From Faecalicatena absiana (GTDB lineage Bacteria > Bacillota > Bacilli > Lactobacillales > Lactobacillaceae), in NCBI GenBank assembly GCA_017309015.1, contig JAEDAG010000001.1:602223-666222 (forward strand): a stretch of DNA of 64,000 nt, read 5' to 3'. The notes beneath the pieces are model-generated. The model did no database searches. It was not told the origin of the DNA and worked only from the letters and a program-made list of their open reading frames with translations. The position numbers and the translations under genes are program-made. Below, piece after piece: positions 18,557 to 27,276 of this stretch. Position 1 is the stretch's first letter. Every line of letters begins with the position of its first letter.

Positions 18557-18572
18557 AGTTGCTAAATTTGCT

Positions 18573-19574
18573 TTAGTCTTTGGTGAATCTGTTTTGTTCG
18601 TCAAAGATTTCGTGGATTGAACGGTCGTTGTAGATGTGATCAATCCCCTTGGCCAGCAAGCGGTCAACTGACAGACGGACGATCCGGTCCGGATACTTGC
18701 TGTGCTTGATGGTGTCGGTTACCACGATCTGTTCCAGCGGCAAGCCGTTCAGAACCTTAGTCGCGTCTTGAGACAGCAAGGCGTGAGTGGCAGCGGCATA
18801 GACTTTAGTCGCGCCGGCCGCGAAGACGGATCTGGTTGATGAAGCCAGACGGGTGCCAGTATCGATCAAGTCATCAATAATAATGCACTTCTTGCCTTGA
18901 ACGTCGCCGATCATGTCGTGGACGCTGTCGTCATATCTTGCCCCGCGCTGGTCAACGATCGCGATTGGCGCGTTGAAGTACTGGGCAAAGTTCCGGGCCA
19001 GCTTGGTGCCGCTGTGGTCTGGTGAAACGACAACGACGTCTTCTTCATCCTTGGAAACGATCCCGTTGTCCAGGAAGTATTGAGCCAAAATTGGAATGGC
19101 ATGCAGGTCGTCGACTGGCAGGTCGTAGAAGCCTTGGATTTGGGACGCGTGCAGGTCGATGGTCAGCAGGCGGTCAATGCCGGTCAATTGCAACAGGTTG
19201 GCAATCAGCTTGGCCGTGATTGGCTCACGCGAGCGGGTCTTGGTGTCGGACCGGGAGTAGGCCAGGTAAGGAACGACACAGTTGACTGAGTGGGCTGAAG
19301 CCCGGTGCAGGGCGTCCAGCACGATTTCCAATTCCATGAAGTTTTCGTTGACTGGGTCTTGGACTGATTGAATGACGAAGACGTCGCAGCCACGGACGGT
19401 TTCAGCAATGTTGACTTGAATTTCCCCGTCACTGAAGTGGTGAACGGAAGTTTCCAGCAACGGCACGCCCAAAATGTTGGCGACCTTTTCATTCAGTTGC
19501 GGGTTGCCGCCCAGGCCGATCAGCTTCATTGGATGCAGCAAACTATGGATTTCTTCTTTTGATAATGATGTCAT
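18573..19574 (-). CDS. prs: Ribose-phosphate pyrophosphokinase
   Basis: The 333-residue class I PRPP synthase makes PRPP from ribose 5-phosphate and ATP. Motifs are DLHASQIQGFYDLPVDDL (flexible/ATP region), VVSPDHSGTKLARNFAQ and the PRPP loop CIIIDDLIDTGTRL. Start choice: AAGGGG lies 6 bases before the ATG at 19574; an adjacent ATG at 19577 and a more distal one at 19598 are in frame but less well spaced. Compared with the usual 315-320 residues the protein is slightly long at the N-terminus. It is monocistronic, with its own terminator. Lactobacilli often carry a second prs near purR/glmU, so this may be one of two copies. Confidence 0.93.
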   Translation of the reverse strand: MTSLSKEEIHSLLHPMKLIGLGGNPQLNEKVANILGVPLLETSVHHFSDGEIQVNIAETVRGCDVFVIQSVQDPVNENFMELEIVLDALHRASAHSVNCVVPYLAYSRSDTKTRSREPITAKLIANLLQLTGIDRLLTIDLHASQIQGFYDLPVDDLHAIPILAQYFLDNGIVSKDEEDVVVVSPDHSGTKLARNFAQYFNAPIAIVDQRGARYDDSVHDMIGDVQGKKCIIIDDLIDTGTRLASSTRSVFAAGATKVYAAATHALLSQDATKVLNGLPLEQIVVTDTIKHSKYPDRIVRLSVDRLLAKGIDHIYNDRSIHEIFDEQNRFTKD

Positions 19575-19669
19575 CATGAGCCCCTTAGAATCATTCACTA
19601 AACTCGTGCTAATTTTATGTCTACGTAAGTATTATATCAAAGGTTCGCCTTTAAGCAGTATTTCTTTGA

Positions 19670-20329
19670 CTAATCCTTGCAAAAATCTTTTATCAGGTCC
19701 AAAATCTTCAGGCTGCCAACCGCGTAAGAATCGTGCGTCTGTCGCGGCATCAAGACCAGGCGGCCGTTTGGCACCAGGCTGCTGTACCAGCGGACATGTT
19801 CGACTTTTACCCAGTCGTTCTCCCCAACCACGCACAAGAGCGGGATCGTGATCTTTTCCAGGGATTCCGGCGTCATGTAGGATTCGGTCAGCTCCACCCG
19901 GCTGTCGCGGTCAAACTTGAGAAAGCGTCTGACCCCTTCCGTCAGGTAGTGATACTTGTGGATCCCATGCCCGTCGATAAAGACCCCGGCCACGATCGCC
20001 TTGCCCAACAGGTCGGGCTCCTGGCTGGCCAACATCATGGTGACCAGACCACCGGAGTCGTAGCCAAAGACGTAAGGCTTCTCCAGGCCCAGCTGCTTGA
20101 TGAAGGCCGCCAGGTCTTCCACTTCAGTCTGGTAGTGCTCGGCGATTTCCCCGCTGCTCAAGCCATGCCCCCGCATGTCCAGGGCATAGACCGTGTAGTA
20201 CAGGGACAGCGGCGCCATGACCTTGCTGTACATCCCCCCGTCCAGGTGGTGGCCATGCAGCAGGATTAGCGGGCGGCCTTGGCCCAGCTTTTGATAGTAG
20301 AGGTCAACTCCATTAACTTTGATGATCAT
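19670..20329 (-). CDS. Alpha/beta hydrolase with Asp at the nucleophile elbow
   Basis: The 219-residue protein has the oxyanion-hole block LILLHGHHLDGGMY (residues 21-34), DMRGHGLSSGE, and a nucleophile elbow YVFGYDSGGLVTMML near residue 95. In most relatives of this shape the elbow reads GYSDGG; here Asp and Ser are exchanged (GYDSGG), putting Asp at the canonical nucleophile position as in haloalkane dehalogenases and epoxide hydrolases. The C-terminal catalytic His is probably in PRQTHDSY. It overlaps the upstream GT2 gene by 17 bases. Substrate is unknown. The protein is short for the family (usually 250-280), with a compact lid. Confidence 0.75.
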   Translation of the reverse strand: MIIKVNGVDLYYQKLGQGRPLILLHGHHLDGGMYSKVMAPLSLYYTVYALDMRGHGLSSGEIAEHYQTEVEDLAAFIKQLGLEKPYVFGYDSGGLVTMMLASQEPDLLGKAIVAGVFIDGHGIHKYHYLTEGVRRFLKFDRDSRVELTESYMTPESLEKITIPLLCVVGENDWVKVEHVRWYSSLVPNGRLVLMPRQTHDSYAVGSLKILDLIKDFCKD

Positions 20330-21167
20330 CTTTGATTCCCTCGCTTAAAAATTTGCGCGAATACTCGCGCTTTGGGTGGATCTGGCAGATTTCGTGGTTC
20401 TTTCTCCAATTGTGCCAGCTGTTCTTGGCCACGATGGAGAGCATCAGGCAGTTGGCCCGGACGATGCTCATTGAGTGCGACCAGCTGACCGTGTGGACGG
20501 CGCTGTCCGGTCTTTGCCAGTAGTGGTAGAGCGGGATGGTATTAAAGTAGAAGTTCCGCACCTTGGTCAAATAGTCCACGTTGAAGACCTGGTCCTCCAT
20601 CAAGTCCAGCTCCTCGTTGAAACGGATATCGTACTGGCGCACCAGGCTGGTCTTGTAGCACTTGTTCCAGGAGTAGCCGCGCACGGAGGAAGTGATGGTT
20701 CCCAGGATCTTGCGCAGCCCCTGCAGCTTGGTCAGCATCCCCGCGGCTGCTTTTGGCGCGATCGGCTTGGCCGTGATCTTCTCAGAATCCAGGTAGTAGC
20801 CGCAAGCGATATAGTCCCATTCCGGATGCTCGCTGAACTGCTTGATAAAGTAGTCGGTATAGGCCGGATCAACCCAGTCATCGCCATCATGAAAGATAAA
20901 GTAAGGCGTGTCGACCAGGTCCAGACCCAGGTTGCGGGCCGCGGCCACCCCTTTGTTCTCCTTGACCACCAGCTTAAAGCAGCGAAAGCGGGCCGCGTAC
21001 TTTTGGGCAATGGCCACGGTTTGGTCCGTGGAGCCGTCGTCGATGATCAGGAGCTTAAAATTCCGGTTGCTCTGTGCCAGCAGGTGATCCAAGGCTCTGG
21101 CAATGTATTTTTCCTGGTTGTAGACCGTCATGATCACGGTCAATTCAGGTTCACCAGTTTGGCTCAA
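20313..21167 (-). CDS. Family 2 glycosyltransferase
   Basis: The 284-residue GT-A enzyme has TVIMTVYNQEKYIARALDHLL at the N-terminus, LLIIDDGSTDQT (residues 38-49) and FHDGDDWVDPAY with the DXD-type metal site near residue 98. These are typical of GT2 enzymes that use nucleotide sugars for wall or capsule glycans. The start is a TTG at 21167 with GGAGGGAGACGC directly upstream. The C-terminal part is soluble, with no membrane anchor. It overlaps an alpha/beta hydrolase gene downstream. Acceptor and donor cannot be predicted. Confidence 0.88.
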   Translation of the reverse strand: MSQTGEPELTVIMTVYNQEKYIARALDHLLAQSNRNFKLLIIDDGSTDQTVAIAQKYAARFRCFKLVVKENKGVAAARNLGLDLVDTPYFIFHDGDDWVDPAYTDYFIKQFSEHPEWDYIACGYYLDSEKITAKPIAPKAAAGMLTKLQGLRKILGTITSSVRGYSWNKCYKTSLVRQYDIRFNEELDLMEDQVFNVDYLTKVRNFYFNTIPLYHYWQRPDSAVHTVSWSHSMSIVRANCLMLSIVAKNSWHNWRKNHEICQIHPKREYSRKFLSEGIKDDHQS

Positions 21168-21345
21168 GCGTCTCCCTCCTTCTTGTTCAGCTCATTCATA
21201 CAATTAAATCAGATCTTCAGCAATTGAATCCATTATAACATCTATGCCAGAATTTTTTCGCCAGCCAGGGCAAACATGACAAAGATCACGGCGGGCGCGA
21301 CTGTTAATTTTTTCTAAACGTCAGGGCAAAAATAGCCGGATCTAG

Positions 21346-21351
21346 TATAAT
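21346..21351 (+). promoter_or_regulatory. -10 element of the DUF1002 gene
   Basis: TATAAT lies 25 bases before the start codon at 21376 and is followed by the AAAGGAG Shine-Dalgarno. No good -35 hexamer is visible (AGGGCA at 17-base spacing). Confidence 0.5.
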
Positions 21352-21375
21352 AATTGGCGTAAAGGAGAACCAATC

Positions 21376-22332
21376 ATGAAAAAACTAATTACGGCCTTGA
21401 CTGCCGTCTTGGCCTGCTTCAGCCTTATTGGCTTTGCTGCCGGCCATGCCAGCGCCGCTGCTGACGATGCCGCGCCGGTAATTACCTTAGGGACGTCATT
21501 GACTTCTTCACAAGAGAAAGGGACTTTAAACGTATTAAAGGGCGCCTTGAGCGACTCTTCCAGCTACAACACGCTGACCGTCACCGGCAGCGACCTGGTG
21601 ACCTACCTGAACCCGTCCGGCTCCAGCTTCACCAGCGCTTCCGGCGTCTGGTCCAGCGCGGCCATTGAAAAGACCACCTCCGGCTCTGGGATCAACGTCA
21701 AGATTCTGGATTACAATGGAAGCAATAATATTACGACTATCACTGCTGACCAGTACAAGAACGCGGCCGTGACTGCCGGGATCACCGACGCCAACATTTA
21801 TGTTACTTCCGCCGTGCCGATCGACGGGTCTGGTGCCTTGGCCGGAATCTACAAGGCCTATGCCAAGGCCGGCAACAAGCTCAGCCAAAGCCAGATCAAT
21901 GCCGCTCAGAACGAAATGGACACCCTGAGCGGGATCACCAAGGAAAACAAGGGCAAGGATGGCTATTCCGACGCGCAATTAAACAATGCCGTTGCCGGAG
22001 CCAAGAAGGAAATGGCCGAAAAGGGCTCTGACCTTTCCAAGCAGGACATCATTAATATCGTCAACAACGAAATTAAAGACAACAACCTGGGCAATGTCAT
22101 CACCAATGAACAGAAGAACCAGATCGTCAATATCTTGATCCAAATCCGCGACTCAGGCGCCCTGAAGTCCGATTCCTTTAAACAGCAGGCCGCCAAGGCT
22201 ATGGATTCCATCCAGAAAAATGCCCAAGGCATCTTTTCTAAATTGAATACTCAAGAGAACCGCAATGCTTTGCAAAAGCTTTGGGATGCCATCGTGGAAT
22301 TCTTCACCAGCCTGTTTAACTCGAATAAGTAA
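21376..22332 (+). CDS. Secreted DUF1002 protein (YpuA-like)
   Basis: The 318-residue protein starts with a signal peptide (MKKLITALTAVLACFSLIGFA, cleavage likely near AGHASA, residues 23-28). Residues about 35-185 match the DUF1002 pattern: ITLGTSLTSSQEKGTL, then VTGSDLVTYLNPS, KTTSGSGINVKI and TAGITDANIYVTSAVPIDGSGALAGIYKA. The C-terminal part is helical and ends in an amphipathic stretch (WDAIVEFFTSLF). AAAGGAG lies 9 bases before the start. It is a single-gene unit whose 3' side holds the MITE-like repeat with terminator hairpin. The family is conserved in Firmicutes without established function. Confidence 0.85.
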   Translation: MKKLITALTAVLACFSLIGFAAGHASAAADDAAPVITLGTSLTSSQEKGTLNVLKGALSDSSSYNTLTVTGSDLVTYLNPSGSSFTSASGVWSSAAIEKTTSGSGINVKILDYNGSNNITTITADQYKNAAVTAGITDANIYVTSAVPIDGSGALAGIYKAYAKAGNKLSQSQINAAQNEMDTLSGITKENKGKDGYSDAQLNNAVAGAKKEMAEKGSDLSKQDIINIVNNEIKDNNLGNVITNEQKNQIVNILIQIRDSGALKSDSFKQQAAKAMDSIQKNAQGIFSKLNTQENRNALQKLWDAIVEFFTSLFNSNK

Positions 22333-22366
22333 TTACCAATCCCGCCAGCTTTACTTGGCGGCAAGC

Positions 22367-22531
22367 AAAGAGTCTGGTAAAAAATCTAACGAATATAAAA
22401 GGCTTCTAGAAGTGTAAAACTTCTGAAAGCCTTTTTATGTATCTCAAATCACGGCAGAGAGCTGCAGAAGCTCAAAAGTGCCCGGCGTCAATGTCTTAAC
22501 ATAATGACATTGACTTTTTCCCAGACTCTTT
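22367..22531. repeat. MITE-like dispersed repeat, copy 1
   Basis: The 165-bp element has terminal inverted repeats: the left end AAAGAGTCTGGTAAAAA and the complement of the right end AAAGAGTCTGGGAAAAA differ at one base in 17. The left half shares a hairpin and the block ATGTATCTCAAATCAC with copy 2 at 47297-47483, while the right half differs. It lies between the DUF1002 stop and the RNase H stop. No ORF is encoded. Confidence 0.75.
22397..22436. terminator. Terminator hairpin inside MITE-like repeat copy 1
   Basis: AAAAGGCTTCTAGAAGT pairs with ACTTCTGAAAGCCTTTT with one bulge or mismatch and is followed by a U-run. It probably terminates the DUF1002 transcript. Confidence 0.75.
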
Positions 22532-22532
22532 A

Positions 22533-23333
22533 TTATTTTTGCCCAGCTTCCATCTTGTCCATGGTGCGGTTGAGCAGGTGGTCAACATAGATATTGCCGG
22601 CATTAACGTCATGCCCCTTAACCCATTTATAATGCAAGTTTGAGAATTTGGCCACTTCGGCATCAATTGCCTTCCACAGGTCCAGATTGGCAATCTCCCC
22701 CTTGGCCTTGCGCCAGCCTTTAGCCTTCCAGCCAGCCATCCAGTGCTGGACGCCATTCAAGACGTATTGCGAATCCAGAGAATAAAGGACTGCCTGCTCC
22801 TGCAGCCCTAATTCCTCTAATTTCCGCAGACTTTCCAAAAAAGCCGTCATTTCCATCTTATTGTTGGTCGCCTGAAATTCGCCATCTGTCCCATCGAACT
22901 TCTGCCCGTCCGGCAAGACGATCAGGTAGCCCCAAGCCCCTGGGTCGGTTTCCTTGACGTGGCCGCCTTTATGAACCCCATGGTTGCGGCAGCCGCCATC
23001 GGTATAGACGTAAGCCGCGTATGGACCGTCCACCGGCACCGTGACTGCCGGATCACCTGGGTTGACCCTGATTTGGGCCGACCCGGCAGAATTTTTGGCT
23101 AATTGGGCCGATTTGCGCTGGATCTTGGCCATGGCATTTTCAAAGGTATTTTCAGCCTTTTTCAGCCCATCCAGGGCTTCATCCGCGCTAAAATCCATGA
23201 ATTCAATGGCATCCATGGGATTGGCAAAGGACTTGAACTCTGCCCCCGGAAAGCCATCGACCTGGGCCTTGGCCTCCTCCCATGAGTGGTAGATGCCCGG
23301 CTCGCGGCCCTTGCGTACTGCGTAAAATTTCAT
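22533..23333 (-). CDS. Viroplasmin-like / ribonuclease H family protein
   Basis: The 266-residue protein has an N-terminal viroplasmin (caulimovirus VI-type) domain (KFYAVRKGREPGIYHSWEEA...FPGAEFKSF, residues 2-48) and a C-terminal RNase HI domain. The catalytic acids are visible: YVYTDGGCRNHG, NKMEMTAFLESL, LYSLDSQYVLNG and a late Asp in IYVDHLLNRTMD. Such proteins degrade RNA in RNA-DNA hybrids; the N-terminal domain binds hybrid nucleic acid. The start at 23333 (MKFYAV) is chosen because AAAGGA lies about 10 bases upstream; the frame is open for a further 28 codons but without family similarity. Its stop abuts the MITE-like repeat. Confidence 0.9.
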   Translation of the reverse strand: MKFYAVRKGREPGIYHSWEEAKAQVDGFPGAEFKSFANPMDAIEFMDFSADEALDGLKKAENTFENAMAKIQRKSAQLAKNSAGSAQIRVNPGDPAVTVPVDGPYAAYVYTDGGCRNHGVHKGGHVKETDPGAWGYLIVLPDGQKFDGTDGEFQATNNKMEMTAFLESLRKLEELGLQEQAVLYSLDSQYVLNGVQHWMAGWKAKGWRKAKGEIANLDLWKAIDAEVAKFSNLHYKWVKGHDVNAGNIYVDHLLNRTMDKMEAGQK

Positions 23334-23444
23334 GATAAAAATCCTTTCTCTGCTGCTTTTCGAGCAATCTGTCTTGCTGGTCTTGTTCGAGAACATGTTA
23401 TCATAGTTAGGTATCAAGATGGCATTAGTGGTTTAGGAGGAAAC

Positions 23445-24374
23445 ATGCTTTTTTTCAATTCTAGAAAATACGCTGAAGAAACTGAAAAGAAACGGCGCAA
23501 GAACCAGGCCGGCCACTCCGTCAACCAAATGATTGCCCTAGGCCTGCTGGCCACCTTTCCGCCCTGCCGGATCTTCCTCAAGCTGCACCGCCCCAAGATT
23601 GCCGACCAGGCCACGGTTGAAGGGCGGCCTGCCGCGGCCGGCGAGCAGGTGCCCATTATCTACATCCATGGCTTCCGCGGCGGGGACTACACGACCAACG
23701 TCATGGTCCAGGCAGCCGGTCAAGCCAAGGGGGACAGCCGCTTTTTAAAGGTAGAGGCTGACCTTTTGGGCAACATCCGCTTGACCGGGACCTATACCGG
23801 TGACTCTCAGCCAATCATCCAGCTGGCCATGAAGGACCGCTTCGTTGGCTACCAGGGCATCAACTACTATCTCAGCTTCGTGCTGCCTTTTTTAGCCCAC
23901 AAATACGGCTTCAGCCACTACAGCGCCGTCGCCCACTCCCTGGGCTCGCCCTGCGTGGTCGCCACGGAGATGCGCTTTGCCCAAAAGCCTGGCTTCCCGC
24001 GCCTGGCCAGCTGCGCCTTGATTGCCGGCCCTTTCAACGGGGTCATGTACCTGGGCGACATCCCCAACGTCAACCAGCTGACCGAAAGCGGGCGGCCATC
24101 AATGATGACGCCCCACTACTCTTACATGCTCCGCCACCGCAAGGACTTCAGTCCCAGCATCCGCGTCCTGAACATCTACGGGAACGTCCTGGACGCGACT
24201 AATTCCGACCGCTTCATCTCGGTCGTTTCCGCCAAGAGCATCCGCTACGTCCTGGCTCCCAATGCCCGCTTCTACCAGGAAGTCGAGGTCCGGGGCGAGA
24301 CGGCCGAACACTCACAGATGCACGATGAGCCCTTCGTCATCGGCATCCTGGATAAGTTTTTAGGCTTGCAATAA
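23445..24374 (+). CDS. DUF915 alpha/beta hydrolase
   Basis: The 309-residue protein matches the DUF915 hydrolases of Firmicutes: PIIYIHGFRGGDYTTNVMVQ (oxyanion region), VAHSLGSPCVVATEM (nucleophile Ser elbow AHSLG) and AEHSQMHDEPFV near the C-terminus giving the catalytic His. A short hydrophobic stretch near residue 30 (MIALGLLATFPPCRIF) may be a membrane anchor or part of the fold. Start at 23445 has TAGGAGG 4-5 bases upstream; upstream in-frame codons overlap the divergent RNase H start. The substrate is unknown. It precedes cls by 73 bases in the same direction. Confidence 0.85.
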   Translation: MLFFNSRKYAEETEKKRRKNQAGHSVNQMIALGLLATFPPCRIFLKLHRPKIADQATVEGRPAAAGEQVPIIYIHGFRGGDYTTNVMVQAAGQAKGDSRFLKVEADLLGNIRLTGTYTGDSQPIIQLAMKDRFVGYQGINYYLSFVLPFLAHKYGFSHYSAVAHSLGSPCVVATEMRFAQKPGFPRLASCALIAGPFNGVMYLGDIPNVNQLTESGRPSMMTPHYSYMLRHRKDFSPSIRVLNIYGNVLDATNSDRFISVVSAKSIRYVLAPNARFYQEVEVRGETAEHSQMHDEPFVIGILDKFLGLQ

Positions 24375-24447
24375 TTCACGGGCAAGCGCAAAAATAGAAA
24401 GGCCATAGCAAGACCAAAATCACGCGAAATTATAGAAAGGAGCAGAT

Positions 24448-25911
24448 ATGACAGCTTTCTCTTGGATCGACGTCTGGCACATCATTTTCTTTGCCAATGC
24501 GATTCTAGCCCTCTGGACCGTCTTCCACCGCAAGCGGTCGGTTGCTACTTCCTGGGCCTGGCTGATCGTTCTCCTGATCTTCCCCATCGGCGGCTTCATT
24601 GCCTACGGCTTCCTCGGCCGGGGAATTTCCCAGGAAAACCTTTTTGCCATCAACCGCCAGAAGCACATTGGCCTCTCCAATGTCCAGAAGATGATCACCA
24701 AGGCCCCAGCCAAGATCGACCGGGCCGACAGCTCCCCCAGCGCCAAGATCCTGATCAAGTACCTGGACAAGGATGGGGAGTCGCCCATCACCAAGAACAA
24801 CAAGCTCAAGCTCTATACGGACGGTCACGACAAGTTCCGCGACTTGTTCAAGGACATCAAGGCCGCCAAGTCTTCCATCAACGTCGAGTACTACACCATC
24901 TATAACGACCAGATCGGCAATGACTTTTTACACCTGCTGATCCAAAAGGCCAAAGAAGGGGTCCAGGTCCGCCTTCTTTACGATGCCTGGGGCTCCTTTG
25001 GGGCTTCCAAGGCCTGGTTCAACCAGCTGACCGAGGCTGGCGGGGACGTCCTGCAGTTCATCACTTCCAGGAACATGATCTCCAGAAACCGGATGAACTA
25101 CCACCTGCACCGGAAGATCGTCGTCATCGACGGGGTCACCGCCTGGACCGGCGGCTTCAACGTCGGCGACCAGTACCTGGGCCGCAAGAAGAAGTTTGGC
25201 TACTGGCGCGACACCCACCTGCGCCTGGTCGGCTCAGCCTCCCTCCTGCTGCAGGAACGCTTCGTCATGGACTGGAATGCCTCGGCCGCGAGAGAAGCGG
25301 AACTGATCTCTTTTGACGAGAAACTGTTCCCGGATCTGGACGAGCAGGATATCGATGAAGACGACATGGCCGTCCAGGTCGTCTCCGACGGGCCGGACAA
25401 CGACGAGCCCTATATGCGCAACGGCCTGGTCCGCTTGATGATGCTGGCCCGCAAGCGGGTCTGGATCCAGACTCCCTACCTGATTCCGGATGAGGCCATG
25501 GTGGCCGCCTGGCAGATCCTGACCGCCTCGGGCGTTGACCTGCGGATCATGATCCCCTGCATGCCGGACCACCCCTTCATCTACCGGGCAACCCAGTGGT
25601 ACGCCCGCCAGCTGTCCAAGATCGGGGTCAAGATCTATACCTACAACAACGGCTTTTTGCACGCCAAGACGATCATCGTCGATGACAAATACGCCACGGT
25701 TGGCAGCGTCAACCAGGACTACCGCTCCTATGACCTGAACTTTGAGGACAACGTCTTCGTCTACGACCGCGGCTTCAATAAAGAGATGGCCGACCAGTTC
25801 GAAAAGGACCTGGAAGCCTGCACCCACATGACGCCAGAGATGTTCGACCAGCAGTCCCACTTCATGCATGCCCTGCAGAGCTTCTCCCGCCTCCTGTCGC
25901 CGATTTTGTGA
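24448..25911 (+). CDS. cls: Cardiolipin synthase
   Basis: The 487-residue membrane enzyme of the phospholipase D superfamily condenses two phosphatidylglycerols into cardiolipin. Two N-terminal membrane segments (residues about 8-28 and 38-57) precede two HKD motifs: HLHRKIVVIDG near residue 215 and FLHAKTIIVDD near residue 405. AAAGGAG precedes the start. It has the usual length of bacterial ClsA-type enzymes. A DUF915 hydrolase gene lies upstream on the same strand; a short AU-type hairpin follows the stop at about 25943-25966. Confidence 0.95.
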   Translation: MTAFSWIDVWHIIFFANAILALWTVFHRKRSVATSWAWLIVLLIFPIGGFIAYGFLGRGISQENLFAINRQKHIGLSNVQKMITKAPAKIDRADSSPSAKILIKYLDKDGESPITKNNKLKLYTDGHDKFRDLFKDIKAAKSSINVEYYTIYNDQIGNDFLHLLIQKAKEGVQVRLLYDAWGSFGASKAWFNQLTEAGGDVLQFITSRNMISRNRMNYHLHRKIVVIDGVTAWTGGFNVGDQYLGRKKKFGYWRDTHLRLVGSASLLLQERFVMDWNASAAREAELISFDEKLFPDLDEQDIDEDDMAVQVVSDGPDNDEPYMRNGLVRLMMLARKRVWIQTPYLIPDEAMVAAWQILTASGVDLRIMIPCMPDHPFIYRATQWYARQLSKIGVKIYTYNNGFLHAKTIIVDDKYATVGSVNQDYRSYDLNFEDNVFVYDRGFNKEMADQFEKDLEACTHMTPEMFDQQSHFMHALQSFSRLLSPIL

Positions 25912-26147
25912 AAAAGTCTGAAAACATGAAACTACTTTCATAGCATTTTGAAAAATGCCCATTTTTTTGATCCGTTTTCAAGAAAACACTTTCTTTTTAC
26001 CGGGTCCTTATGATAGAATTGACAAATCAGCATTTTAGCCGCGACCAGCGCTAAGCAATAGTACCCCACGGTTAAAATGTTTTTTTATGTGTTTGTCGTG
26101 TTTTTATTGATGTCAATTCACAAGATTATAAGGAGCAAATAGTAAAT

Positions 26148-27005
26148 ATGGGTATTTTTGTCGGACTGGTCCCAGCCTTTGCCTGGGGCGTCCAATCAAT
26201 CGTAATGCAGAAAATCGGCGGCAAGTTCACCAACAAGGTCGTGGGCATGACCATGGGGACCTTCCTTTTCGCGGTGGTCGTCAGCTTGATCAAGACCCCG
26301 CAGCACCTGACAGGCAACCTGCTTCTGGGTTCCGTGCTTTGCGGGATCTCCTGGACTATCGGCCAGCTGCTGCAGGTCAAGTCCTTCGACATCTTTGACG
26401 TGTCCCAGGCCATGCCGATCAGCACCGGCCAGCAGCTGGTAGGGACGGCCCTCTTCGCCATCTTCTACTTCCATGAATGGACCAAGACCTGGCAGCTGGT
26501 CCTGGGCGCGGCCGCGATCGCTTTGATCATCTTCGGGATCATCTCCCTGTCCTACTCTGAAAATAAGGACGCGGCTGGCAGCAGCCTGCAGGGCTTGATC
26601 TTGCTGACCATTTCTTCCGTTGGCTTCGTGGGCTACGCCGTCTTGCCGCGGATCTTCAACCTGAACGGGTGGGAGATGCTGCTGCCGCAAAGTCTGGCCA
26701 TGTTCCTCTGCAGCCTGATCTACTCCCTGACCGTTGACCGCAAGGACACCTTCAACAAGGAATCCTTCGCCAACATCCTGACCGGGCTCTGCTTCGCGGT
26801 GGCCAACCTGGCCCTCCTGTTCTCCAACCAGTTCAACGGGGTGGCTGTCGGCTTTACCCTGTCCCAGCTGAACGTGGTCATTGCCACCCTTGGCGGCATG
26901 TGGATCCTGCATGAAATGAAGACCCACAAGGAAATGCGCCACACCCTGCTCGGCCTCTTGCTGGTCGTGGCTGGGGCCATCATGATCGGCCTGACCAAAT
27001 TCTAA
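26148..27005 (+). CDS. GRP-family sugar uptake protein (GlcU/RbsU type)
   Basis: The 285-residue protein has about ten membrane segments and starts GIFVGLVPAFAWGVQSIVMQKIGGKFTNK, the typical opening of the glucose/ribose porter (GRP) family. The motif AMPISTGQQLVGTALFAIFYFHEWT is characteristic of glucose/H+ symporters GlcU. It sits alone between cls and an IS element. TAAGGAG lies 12 bases before the start. The 236-base upstream region is AT-rich and has a possible extended -10 (TGATAGAAT near 26010) without a clear -35. Glucose is the most likely substrate, with ribose as the alternative. Confidence 0.85.
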   Translation: MGIFVGLVPAFAWGVQSIVMQKIGGKFTNKVVGMTMGTFLFAVVVSLIKTPQHLTGNLLLGSVLCGISWTIGQLLQVKSFDIFDVSQAMPISTGQQLVGTALFAIFYFHEWTKTWQLVLGAAAIALIIFGIISLSYSENKDAAGSSLQGLILLTISSVGFVGYAVLPRIFNLNGWEMLLPQSLAMFLCSLIYSLTVDRKDTFNKESFANILTGLCFAVANLALLFSNQFNGVAVGFTLSQLNVVIATLGGMWILHEMKTHKEMRHTLLGLLLVVAGAIMIGLTKF

Positions 27006-27013
27006 GAAAAAAC

Positions 27014-27048
27014 AACGCCTTCCAAAGTTATTCTTTGGGAGGCGTTTT
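27014..27048 (+). terminator. Intrinsic terminator of the sugar uptake gene
   Basis: AACGCCTTCCAAAG pairs with CTTTGGGAGGCGTT around TTATT, then a short U-run. It lies 8 bases after the stop at 27005. Confidence 0.85.
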
Positions 27049-27129
27049 CATATTCCATAAATTTATCTTTTATATTAAAATCATCATTATCTTTAGACAA
27101 TTTTAACCATTTGCAAGGAGACGGTTGCC

Positions 27130-27189
27130 ATGCCCCACAACAAGGCCCCGTGTGCTTTGGCCAAATTTTGGAATCAGCAATGCATTTGA
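27130..27189 (+). CDS. Possible 19-residue leader peptide
   Basis: A short ORF (MPHNKAPCALAKFWNQQCI) is preceded at 7-9 bases by a good Shine-Dalgarno (GCAAGGAG). It lies 30 bases ahead of the truncated gene start at 27220, in the same direction. Nothing else supports translation; the two cysteines and codon choice are unremarkable. It may be a leader peptide of the gene disrupted by the IS element, or chance. Confidence 0.3.
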   Translation: MPHNKAPCALAKFWNQQCI

Positions 27190-27219
27190 TTAAACTATTT
27201 TGGAGAAAAAGCACAAACA

Positions 27220-27276
27220 ATGATCGAAGAAAAAGATGACATGCTCCCCCGACCAAGGTCGGGGGTTTCTTTATAG
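27220..27276 (+). pseudogene. Gene start cut off at the IS200/IS605 right end
   Basis: ATG at 27220 has TTGGAG about 14 bases upstream and reads MIEEKDD before entering the IS element at about 27240; the chimeric frame stops at 27276. No continuation is evident beyond the other IS end near 29230, where a terminator lies instead. I infer that the insertion, possibly with a flanking deletion, removed the rest of the gene. The product cannot be identified from seven residues. Confidence 0.35.

Noticed and set aside
22342-22361. Hairpin CCGCCA...TGGCGG after the DUF1002 gene as a terminator
   Set aside because: No U-run follows; the hairpin in the adjacent repeat is the better terminator.
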